Source: Chlamydiota bacterium (GTDB taxonomy: Bacteria > Auribacterota > UBA3054 > B51-G9). Taken from it: a stretch of 9,147 bases of DNA. Where the stretch lies: NCBI GenBank assembly GCA_003648225.1, contig QMOL01000099.1, forward strand, positions 1 through 9,147. Reading direction: 5' to 3'. The translations under genes were made by a program, and so were the position numbers. How positions within the stretch are numbered: the first letter of the stretch is position 1; each line of letters begins with the position of its first letter. The notes beneath the pieces were generated by a model. That model was not told the origin of the DNA. It ran no database searches and saw only the letters and a program-made list of their open reading frames with translations. This document shows positions 1 to 6,511 of the stretch, in pieces.

Positions 1-1245
1 CATAACAACCGAAGGGTGGTTTTTATCTCTTTTAATTAATTTCTCCATTATTTCAAGGTGGTGATCAAGCAATATTTTATTTTCAAATACATTTGAGCCT
101 AAACCAACGGCAGGGGACTCGTCAATTACAACAAACCCGAGCCGGTCAGCGAGATTAAGAATTTCTTCCGAATATGGGTAATGCGATGTTCTAAAAGAAT
201 TAGCGCCGATCCATCTTAACAGATTGAAATCTCTCACGTTGATCGCGTTGTCCAAGCCCTTACCTTTAATGTCCATATCTTCATGTTTTCCGAAACCTTT
301 AAAATAAAATGGTTTACCGTTTATTAAGAATTTATCGTTTTCAATTTTTATGGTTCTGATGCCGACAGTTTGGATGTAATGGTCAACCAATTCATTTTTA
401 TCATTAAAGATTCTTATATCAAGGGAGTAAAGATAAGCATTTAACGGCTGCCATAAATCAGGGTTTTCGACAATCAAAGAACCGGTTAATTTATTTGATT
501 TGCAAACTGTTTTTCCTGTTTCATCGATTAGTTTCAATTCAACAGAATTATAATCTCCTTTAACATCGACTTTATATTCAACGACACCTGTTTTGTCAAC
601 AATATCGGTTTTGATTGTAATATCGTTTATGTGAGTTTTACCGCGCGCGATTAAGAATACAGGACGATGAATTCCGGAATAATTATAAAAATCATGGAAG
701 TAATCTTGAACCTTATAACCAATCGGCAGAATTGATTTATCAATGATGCCCGCGTAAAATTTAGATTTTTCATCATTGCTTTCATTATCTTTAACTTCTA
801 ATATTTTTCCGGGCGGCAAAGTATAATCATCAAGAATATTATTTACCAAAACAGTTAGCCGATTGACTTCATTCCATTTTATATGATTGTTAATTACAGC
901 TTCAAATGGAAGATAACCCCCTTTGTTTTCGGCAACTTTAATTCCATTTATCCAAACAATAGCATTATGAGTTACTGACCCGAAACGAATTGATATATCT
1001 TTATTTTTCCAGTTTTCTTTCACATAAAAAGATTTTTCATACCAGACATCTCCTATATGGTCGCGTATGGCTGAGTCCGTGGTTATGTCATTATAACTTG
1101 CGGGAACCGGCATAACAGACGGATTAATCAATGAAGATTCAAACCATTGTTTATCAATTCCGTTATTGTCAAAGTCAACTTTAAAGTTCCACATACCTGA
1201 AAGGTTAATTAATTCACGAGTTAAGGTTTCCTTTGGATAAAGCAT
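1..1245 (-). CDS. uidA: Beta-glucuronidase, GH2 (5' part, truncated by window edge)
   Basis: I translated this frame by hand: it is open for 415 codons and leaves the window at codon 415. Family knowledge: GH2 beta-glucuronidases remove terminal glucuronic acid from glycans or conjugates. The product starts MLYPKETLTREL, matching the start of E. coli UidA (MLRPVETPTREI). Then come a sugar-binding jelly roll (about 1-200) with NxYFHDFYNYSGIHR-type motif at 182-194, an Ig-like domain (about 200-297), and the beginning of the TIM barrel with GKPFYFKGFGKHED (310-323), WIGANSFRTSHYPY (345-358) and VVIDE (372-376). D185 corresponds to E. coli D163. The NEP acid/base, the nucleophile Glu and the NxK carboxylate-binding motif all lie beyond the edge, so activity cannot be confirmed. 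There is no signal peptide, so it is probably cytoplasmic. An in-frame ATG exists at 1272, but homology and an AAGGA box favour 1245. It lies downstream of the AraC gene on the same strand. Confidence 0.92.
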   Translation of the reverse strand, partial: MLYPKETLTRELINLSGMWNFKVDFDNNGIDKQWFESSLINPSVMPVPASYNDITTDSAIRDHIGDVWYEKSFYVKENWKNKDISIRFGSVTHNAIVWINGIKVAENKGGYLPFEAVINNHIKWNEVNRLTVLVNNILDDYTLPPGKILEVKDNESNDEKSKFYAGIIDKSILPIGYKVQDYFHDFYNYSGIHRPVFLIARGKTHINDITIKTDIVDKTGVVEYKVDVKGDYNSVELKLIDETGKTVCKSNKLTGSLIVENPDLWQPLNAYLYSLDIRIFNDKNELVDHYIQTVGIRTIKIENDKFLINGKPFYFKGFGKHEDMDIKGKGLDNAINVRDFNLLRWIGANSFRTSHYPYSEEILNLADRLGFVVIDESPAVGLGSNVFENKILLDHHLEIMEKLIKRDKNHPSVVM

Positions 1246-1252
1246 TAATAAT

Positions 1253-1257
1253 TCCTT
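1253..1257 (-). promoter_or_regulatory. Shine-Dalgarno of the beta-glucuronidase gene
   Basis: AAGGA on the minus strand sits 7 bases before the ATG at 1245. It supports that start over the in-frame ATG at 1272, which would add nine residues not found in E. coli UidA. It is one of only two clear purine-rich ribosome-binding motifs I see near gene starts in this window. Confidence 0.6.
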
Positions 1258-1291
1258 GCTGTTTTTTAGCATTTGGGGTTAAATAATGATA

Positions 1292-1318
1292 AAAACAAAT
1301 TTTAGCAAAAGTTGTTTT
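1292..1318. repeat. AT-rich inverted repeat between the regulator and glucuronidase genes
   Basis: Two 12-base arms (AAAACAAATTTT and AAAAGTTGTTTT) are complementary except for one position and are separated by AGC. On the minus strand the second arm runs into TTTTTATC. Seen: the symmetry. Inferred: either an operator or leader hairpin for the glucuronidase gene, or a weak terminator/attenuator after the AraC gene. The arms are nearly all A/T, so the hairpin would be weak, and chance symmetry in AT-rich DNA is possible. Confidence 0.35.
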
Positions 1319-1334
1319 ATGTCTCAATATATTT

Positions 1335-2240
1335 TTATTTAATTAATGAACGCTGGTCTTTTAAATATGTAATAGGAGATACTCCTACGATTTTTTTAAA
1401 TTGTCTTGTAAAATATGAGCAGTTATCAAAACCGGTGCCGAAAGCCACATTAGTAACATTTATATTACTATCGTTCTCCATGATTTCAACAGCTTTTTCT
1501 ATTCTCAATTTTATAAGATAATTAATAGGCGATAATCCGGTTATTTTTTTAAATGAATATCTAAATGAACTGTGCGGCATATCCGTTAAATTCGCGAGAA
1601 ATTCATTAGAAATTGATTTAGTGAAATTTTGTTCGATATAATTTATTGCTTCGCTGACTTTAAGAAGAGTTTTCGGCTTCGGAGATTTAATTTCCGAAAA
1701 ATATTTGCAGATGTTAATAATTATCACTTCAAATATACATTCCTTTATTGCAGGTGTCCCAATCCATTTATTGCTCTGTTGAAGCATATAGTTTAAGAAC
1801 GGAGTGATTTCTCGTAATTGCTGGGAATTCAAATGTAGTTTTGATTTAAACTGGTGATTCTTGCGATAAAACGGTTCATGAACAAAAAGTGTGTTAAAAC
1901 CCGGCAAATCGGCATATTTTGTTTTTAAATTTTTGAAAAATTCACGCTTGTATATAACGTTAATTATCTTAAGGTTCCGGGTCTGTATGTATCCGTGTTT
2001 TTGATTTCTTGTCACAACAAAAACATTCCCGCGAATTATTGGATATTCTTGATCGTCAACAACGTGAATCGCTGACCCGCCAAGTATAAAAACCAGTTCA
2101 TCAAAATTATGAGAGTGCAGTGGAATAACAGATGGATTTTCTTGTTTAATAATTTCGCAATTATCTTTCATTATATCCAGCTTTATTTTCCCACGATTTA
2201 ATTCACGCCGCGAATTTTTGCTTAAGTTTTTAATACTCAC
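1335..2240 (-). CDS. AraC-family transcriptional regulator with N-terminal cupin
   Basis: A 301-residue sugar-sensing-type transcription factor. The N-terminal half is an AraC_binding cupin (about 35-95) with PLHSHNFDELVFILGGSA at 40-57, where H42, H44 and E48 occupy the usual cupin motif places. The C-terminal half (about 193-295) is a double helix-turn-helix domain: first HTH about 209-231, second about 258-281, ending in the family signature around VAFGTGFDNCSYFTRQFKK and GVSPITYLK. The layout resembles RhaS/RhaR-type activators; the effector is unknown. The longest frame begins with GTG at 2240 without a clear Shine-Dalgarno. An ATG at 2171 (codon 24, weak GGA upstream) would give 278 residues and still keep the whole cupin, so the start is uncertain. 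The gene precedes the beta-glucuronidase on the same strand and diverges from the exported-enzyme genes, so it plausibly controls both arms. Confidence 0.93.
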   Translation of the reverse strand: MSIKNLSKNSRRELNRGKIKLDIMKDNCEIIKQENPSVIPLHSHNFDELVFILGGSAIHVVDDQEYPIIRGNVFVVTRNQKHGYIQTRNLKIINVIYKREFFKNLKTKYADLPGFNTLFVHEPFYRKNHQFKSKLHLNSQQLREITPFLNYMLQQSNKWIGTPAIKECIFEVIIINICKYFSEIKSPKPKTLLKVSEAINYIEQNFTKSISNEFLANLTDMPHSSFRYSFKKITGLSPINYLIKLRIEKAVEIMENDSNINVTNVAFGTGFDNCSYFTRQFKKIVGVSPITYLKDQRSLIK

Positions 2241-2472
2241 AATAATAAATCAGGTTATAATTAAATACGTTTATTCATATTCAAAGAAAATATTCTATCA
2301 AATCTTTTTTACAAATGCAACAGATATTACTATAAACCCCTTTGAATACATATACAAGTTAGCTGAATGTGTTAAAGCCTAAGCAGATTGTTATAGCATG
2401 AAAACTTATTTTTCATTATAATATTATAAATAAAAATATTATGTTTAACTTCACTAAAATAAATATTAAGTT
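2241..2472. promoter_or_regulatory. Divergent intergenic regulatory region
   Basis: This 232-base AT-rich region separates the leftward AraC gene from the rightward enzyme genes and so should hold both promoters. For the leftward gene there is a fair sigma70-like pair on the minus strand: TTGATA (2301-2296) and TATGAA (2279-2274), 16 bases apart. For the rightward genes a perfect TATAAT lies at 2417-2422, but with no convincing -35 box at the right distance. I found no Bacteroidota-type TAnnTTTG box on either strand. AraC half-sites could not be recognised by eye. Function is inferred from the gene layout; the individual boxes are weak evidence in AT-rich DNA. Confidence 0.5.
2418..2442. repeat. 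Perfect 8-bp inverted repeat upstream of the 835-residue protein gene
   Basis: ATAATATT (2418-2425) and AATATTAT (2435-2442) are exact reverse complements separated by 9 bases. The repeat ends 30 bases before the start codon and overlaps the TATAAT box, a position where a bound protein would affect transcription, or an RNA stem would lie in the leader. All arm bases are A/T, so chance is a real alternative. Confidence 0.3.
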
Positions 2473-4980
2473 ATGTACAAAAACATTTGTTACTCAATCC
2501 TTTTTTTCATCCTCGTTATCGTAAATTCAGTAAACGCGTCAAACGCAGTTTTTAAAAATAAATTTGGTAATTGGAATGTATCTGTAAACTGGCAGGCAAA
2601 TCATATTCCTAATGCAAATGATAACGCAATAATTGCAAATGATGAAATAGCGGTAATAGATTCCGGACAAAACAAATGCGAAATCGTTTATTGCGGATTG
2701 TCGGGCAAAGCAAACGAATGGGGCAAAGTCACACTTAAGAAAGGTGGGAATTTGAATGTTTCTTGCCTTGTTCTCGGTAAGAATAAAAAAAATCATGGGA
2801 TTTTTTCAATTTACGGAGGAAATTTATATGTTTCAAAATATCTTCAAATAGGTGGCGGCGATGGGAATTCAGCGGGCAGCGGTGAATTGTTTCTGTCAGC
2901 GGGAAAATTGATAATGGCGAAAGAGGCTCCGGTTTTTGTCGGCTATAAAGGGAAAGGTGAAATGATCGTATCTTGGAAAGGAATGTTTAAAGGCAGTGAT
3001 TTAACCGTTGCCGAATCGCCGGGATCGCAAGGTTCGGTTCTAAAAATTATTGGTGGTAAATTTATTGCGAATAACATTACTGTTAATTGTCAGAGTTCGA
3101 AAATTCCAAGCAAAATAATTGTTTCAGGCGGTAAAGTCGAATGGAACAATCATTTTATTGTGAATGATGTGCTTAAAATCCAAAACAGTTCGGCCGTTAT
3201 CACAGCAAAATCAAAAAAAGACATCGGGCTCTCGCTGGGGAATAAATCTTTGCTTGAATTTGAGTTTGGAGCGAAAGGTATTGCGCCGATTAACTTAGGC
3301 AAGTCAAAAATTAATATTGCTTCATCGGCAAAACTTCGCGTTAGCGGCACTTATTATACACGCGCTAACGGCAAGCCGGGCAGATTTCTTTTAATAAAGC
3401 ACAATGGTTACGCCAATAAATCTATTTTTAAAGATGTTGAAATTACAGGATTTGGTAATTTCGCGCCGTCATTAAAATATATGAAAAAATCTCTTTATCT
3501 TGATTTAAAGAGGAAAGTAAAAACAGTTGACCGGTCAAATCAAGGTATTTTTATGAAATATTGGGAATTACCAATTGATTGTGATGGAGATAAAACAGTA
3601 ATTTTCCCTCCACTCACTTATATGCCTAGTTTCACAAATTCTTTAGTCAGAACGCATCCTCTTTTTGGCAAAATTGTAAGAAAAATAGACCTCTCGGAAA
3701 CTTTGAGAGGAACTAATATTCTTGCTCAATTTAAAGGACTTATAAGTATTCCCCGAACAGGTAAATATAACTTTTGGGTTAAATATAACGAAGCAGCACA
3801 ATTGAAAATCGATGACCTTTCCATTGAAAAAGATAAGCCGGGCAAGTTGTCTCTCTCTTTAGATTTAACAAATGGAATGCATAAAATAGAAGTTGGTTTT
3901 TATCAGAATGATTCGGAGCCGGTTTTGAAAGTCTATTGGAAAGGTCCGGGCTTTTCAAAGCGGGAAATACCTGAAGGAGCGTTTTTTATTCCTAACCCCC
4001 CCGAAAAATTCTCGAAATTTTATGCTTTCGGTAATATTATGCCCGACCAGGAAAGAATCTATAATTATTGTCCTTCGTTTTTGTTTGATGAAGAAGAAGG
4101 TCTTTATAAAATCTGGAGCGGGGGAGCTGAAGCCGGAGATTTTATCTTATATAAAGAAGCGCCAACATTAGAAAAATTGGAAAGTTGTCCGACGTTGAAA
4201 CAATTATATCCTTTGCATAATGATAAGTTCGATGAGTTACATTGTTGCGATCCAAGTGTCTTTTTAGACGCAAACGGTGTTTTTTATCTCACTTACAGCG
4301 GATGCTCGGACGGTGATCCACTAGGGAAAGCAACGAGAATAGGAATGGCGGTATCGTCTGATAAAGGCAGAAGTTGGGAAAGGTTACACAACGGTGTACA
4401 TATAATTGGTCCTAAAAAACCTGAAGGCGGCTATGGAACAGGGCAATCCGCGGCTGTACGTGCGAATGACGGATATTATTATATGATATATACAGATGCA
4501 GATGCCGCGCACAAAGGGCAGTATTTGGCTGTCTTTAAATGTTCAGACCCGGCTTTCCCGAAAGATAAACTCATTGCTGTAAAAAAAGATCTGCATTACG
4601 GGTCAAGTGTCGACTTAGCCTACGATTCAGAAAAAGAAGAATTTATTGTAATTGGTGATGTCAGTTCCGACCCTGATAAAACATCGCACCCTTATGCGGG
4701 TGTTCGCTTAGTTTATTTTGACAAAAATTGGAAAAAAATCCGCGTTGTTTATTTAAAAGCTGATACTTCCTGGTCATTCGGTGAAGGTGTTGCGTTATTA
4801 ACTGATATGAAGAAAAATCCTCTTAAGTATTCATATCACGAAAATGATGCTTACGTTTTTGCCGCCGCTACGCAATCATACGAAGGAGACACGCGTTTAT
4901 GGGCTGAGTGGGTTGAAGGTGATACCAGATATTTAATGTTTCCTATTCCGGATGATAAAGCTGATACTTCTATAAAATAG
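2473..4980 (+). CDS. Secreted three-domain protein: beta-solenoid, PA14-like, five-bladed-propeller hydrolase-like
   Basis: An 835-residue exported protein of unassigned activity. Residues 1-22 form a signal peptide (hydrophobic core ILFFILVIV, likely cut near VNA/S). Residues 25-345 look like a right-handed beta-solenoid of the autotransporter/PEP-CTERM type: an opening G-NWN--VNW--N-IPN-ND segment, then recurring GG-x-hydrophobic turns at 115-118, 144-147, 194-197 and 219-222. Residues about 355-505 resemble PA14: aromatic-rich strands, FKGLISIPRTGKYNFWV at 420-436, and LKVYWKGPG at 485-493. Residues about 517-825 resemble the GH43/GH32/GH130 propeller fold, with repeated D-x-Y/F strands such as DPSVFLDANGVFYLTYSG (593-610), SSDKGRSWERL (628-638) and DGYYYMIYTD (666-675). 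Candidate acids are D593, D714 and E771, but this is inference. It heads the rightward operon, 10 bases before the DUF4038 gene. It could be a glycan-binding protein rather than an enzyme. Confidence 0.85.
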   Translation: MYKNICYSILFFILVIVNSVNASNAVFKNKFGNWNVSVNWQANHIPNANDNAIIANDEIAVIDSGQNKCEIVYCGLSGKANEWGKVTLKKGGNLNVSCLVLGKNKKNHGIFSIYGGNLYVSKYLQIGGGDGNSAGSGELFLSAGKLIMAKEAPVFVGYKGKGEMIVSWKGMFKGSDLTVAESPGSQGSVLKIIGGKFIANNITVNCQSSKIPSKIIVSGGKVEWNNHFIVNDVLKIQNSSAVITAKSKKDIGLSLGNKSLLEFEFGAKGIAPINLGKSKINIASSAKLRVSGTYYTRANGKPGRFLLIKHNGYANKSIFKDVEITGFGNFAPSLKYMKKSLYLDLKRKVKTVDRSNQGIFMKYWELPIDCDGDKTVIFPPLTYMPSFTNSLVRTHPLFGKIVRKIDLSETLRGTNILAQFKGLISIPRTGKYNFWVKYNEAAQLKIDDLSIEKDKPGKLSLSLDLTNGMHKIEVGFYQNDSEPVLKVYWKGPGFSKREIPEGAFFIPNPPEKFSKFYAFGNIMPDQERIYNYCPSFLFDEEEGLYKIWSGGAEAGDFILYKEAPTLEKLESCPTLKQLYPLHNDKFDELHCCDPSVFLDANGVFYLTYSGCSDGDPLGKATRIGMAVSSDKGRSWERLHNGVHIIGPKKPEGGYGTGQSAAVRANDGYYYMIYTDADAAHKGQYLAVFKCSDPAFPKDKLIAVKKDLHYGSSVDLAYDSEKEEFIVIGDVSSDPDKTSHPYAGVRLVYFDKNWKKIRVVYLKADTSWSFGEGVALLTDMKKNPLKYSYHENDAYVFAAATQSYEGDTRLWAEWVEGDTRYLMFPIPDDKADTSIK

Positions 4981-4990
4981 TATTACTATT

Positions 4991-6421
4991 ATGAAAATAA
5001 AAATAATTTCGTTAATCTTTTTAGTATCATTCTTGTTTTTGAATACCAAGTTCTGTTTTGCTGCGTTGAAACCATTGAAAGTAAGTGATAACGGCAGATA
5101 TTTAACAACTTCAGATGGCAATCCGCTTTTCCTTAATGCAGATACTTGTTGGCAAATCCCGTGGAAACTAACTAAAGAAGAAATTGAATTTTATTTGAAT
5201 AAACGAAAAGAACAGAAATTTAACGCGATTGGCTTAGTGGCTTTTGCTATGGAAAGAGTCGCCACAAATGTTTATGGAGACCATCCATTTACAATTAGCG
5301 ACGGGAAATATAATCCTTTAAGTCCTATAATCAAAAAAGAATACGATTATTGGGATCATATCGAACACATAATTGACAGCGCTGCGAATAAAGGAATATA
5401 TATTATTTTGTTACCGACATGGGGCTCGCGCGTTGCGGGAGATTATCGCACCGGAAAGTCATACTCGGCGCTTATTTTTGATGAAAAGAAAGCTTATAAA
5501 TATGGCAAGTGGATTGCTGAAAGATATAAAAATAAAAATAATATTATTTGGATGCTGGGTGGAGATCGCAACGCCGTAATGGGAAAATACGATTACAGAA
5601 ACGTTTTTAATTCATTGGCCAAAGGGCTTATAGCCGGTTCCGGCAACAAAAAAATTCTTATAAGTTATCACCCGAGAAAATGGCAGCCAAATTCTTCCGC
5701 ATGGTTTCATAATGAATCATGGCTATCTTTTAATTCCATTCAAGACGGACCTATCGACCAAATGAAAGCCATTAATTACGATTTGAATTTACAACCGAAA
5801 AAACCAACTTGGCTTTTTGAAGGCGGTTATGAAGGACGCACAAGAACCGGCGGCTATGTTTATAAAGACTGGCAAGTTCGCTTGCAAGCGTATCAAACAG
5901 TTTTTGCAGGCGCTTTCGGAGAGACCTATGGAAATATGTCCATTTGGGATTTTAAATCGGATTGGAAAAAACGCATCGATGATCCGGGTGCCAACCAATT
6001 ATGCCATCTGGTATATTTAATGTCGTTGTTATCGAAAGAACAATATTTGGAAAGGATACCCGATCAATCATTGCTAAGTGGTGATACCGGAAAAATGACA
6101 GGATGCGAGGGAATGCTTTCTTCCCTTTTAACTGCGACACGAACTAAAAAAGGTGATTTGGCTATGGTTTATTCGGCAAATGGAGGAAACATCACTCTGA
6201 AAATGCATCTGCTGAAAGGGCCGAAAATGTATGCTTACTGGTTTAATCCCCGTACCGGACAGTGGAATATTCGCGGCAAACCAAATGGTGAAATCACACC
6301 GTTCAAAAATAATATTCGCAGTGGAAAAAGAGCGGCGGATTATCAATTCGATGCCCCTGATTCGCCGGGCAACGCTAACGACTGGGTATTAATTTTATCT
6401 AATAAAAAATTAAAAACATAG
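4991..6421 (+). CDS. Secreted DUF4038 / GH140 (apiosidase-like) glycoside hydrolase
   Basis: A 476-residue exported protein. A signal peptide spans about 1-24 (cut likely after FCFA). The DUF4038 TIM-barrel domain (about 28-370) opens with LKVSDNGRYLTTSDGNPLFLNADT (29-52), the typical first strand of the family. IIWMLGGDRN (185-194) supplies the conserved Asp (D192). KPTWLFEGGYEG (271-282) carries the Glu expected for catalysis (E277, or E281). GETYGNMSIWDF (310-321) is a further family motif. The C-terminal part (about 380-470) matches the putative collagen-binding-like domain (PF12904) usually fused to DUF4038. Characterised GH140 members cleave apiose linkages in rhamnogalacturonan II, but DUF4038 is broad, so apiosidase activity here is only a hypothesis. 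The gene starts 10 bases after the preceding stop with no Shine-Dalgarno, suggesting the same transcript. A close paralogue begins at 8444. Confidence 0.9.
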   Translation: MKIKIISLIFLVSFLFLNTKFCFAALKPLKVSDNGRYLTTSDGNPLFLNADTCWQIPWKLTKEEIEFYLNKRKEQKFNAIGLVAFAMERVATNVYGDHPFTISDGKYNPLSPIIKKEYDYWDHIEHIIDSAANKGIYIILLPTWGSRVAGDYRTGKSYSALIFDEKKAYKYGKWIAERYKNKNNIIWMLGGDRNAVMGKYDYRNVFNSLAKGLIAGSGNKKILISYHPRKWQPNSSAWFHNESWLSFNSIQDGPIDQMKAINYDLNLQPKKPTWLFEGGYEGRTRTGGYVYKDWQVRLQAYQTVFAGAFGETYGNMSIWDFKSDWKKRIDDPGANQLCHLVYLMSLLSKEQYLERIPDQSLLSGDTGKMTGCEGMLSSLLTATRTKKGDLAMVYSANGGNITLKMHLLKGPKMYAYWFNPRTGQWNIRGKPNGEITPFKNNIRSGKRAADYQFDAPDSPGNANDWVLILSNKKLKT

Positions 6422-6433
6422 GAGTTCAACATA
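6420..6433 (+). promoter_or_regulatory. Shine-Dalgarno motif placed before an in-frame ATA
   Basis: AGGAG (6420-6424) overlaps the TAG stop of the DUF4038 gene and stands 6 bases before ATA (6431-6433). That ATA is in frame with, and 19 codons upstream of, the ATG of the esterase gene, with no stop between. No ATG, GTG or TTG sits at the usual distance. Possible readings are a lost ancestral ATG, non-canonical initiation at ATA, or chance. The signal peptide beginning at 6488 argues that the ATG remains the main start. Confidence 0.4.
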
Positions 6434-6457
6434 AATACTGTCATCTTTGTTCTTAGA

Positions 6458-6511
6458 AAAACATTAACATTTACTACCCTATTAAAAATGAAAAAAATAT
6501 TAACATTTATT
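6458..6511 (+). repeat. Imperfect 18-base direct repeat across the esterase start
   Basis: The segments at 6458-6475 and 6494-6511 match at 16 of 18 bases and are offset by 36 bases, so the repeat is in phase with the reading frame. Read in the esterase frame they encode KTLTFT and KILTFI, the second being the start of the signal-peptide core. This suggests a small local duplication of the 5' end of the gene; low sequence complexity is the alternative. Confidence 0.45.

Noticed and set aside
1312..1521. A 69-codon plus-strand frame over the 3' end of the AraC gene
   Set aside because: It lies opposite the conserved helix-turn-helix coding region, shows no family features and has no ribosome-binding site; treated as a shadow. 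The same applies to the other short frames opposite or within the large genes.
4991..6421. Calling this gene a collagenase because of the collagen-binding-like C-terminal domain
   Set aside because: The catalytic part is a DUF4038 barrel with GGDR and Glu motifs; the C-terminal domain name is historical and there is no protease motif.
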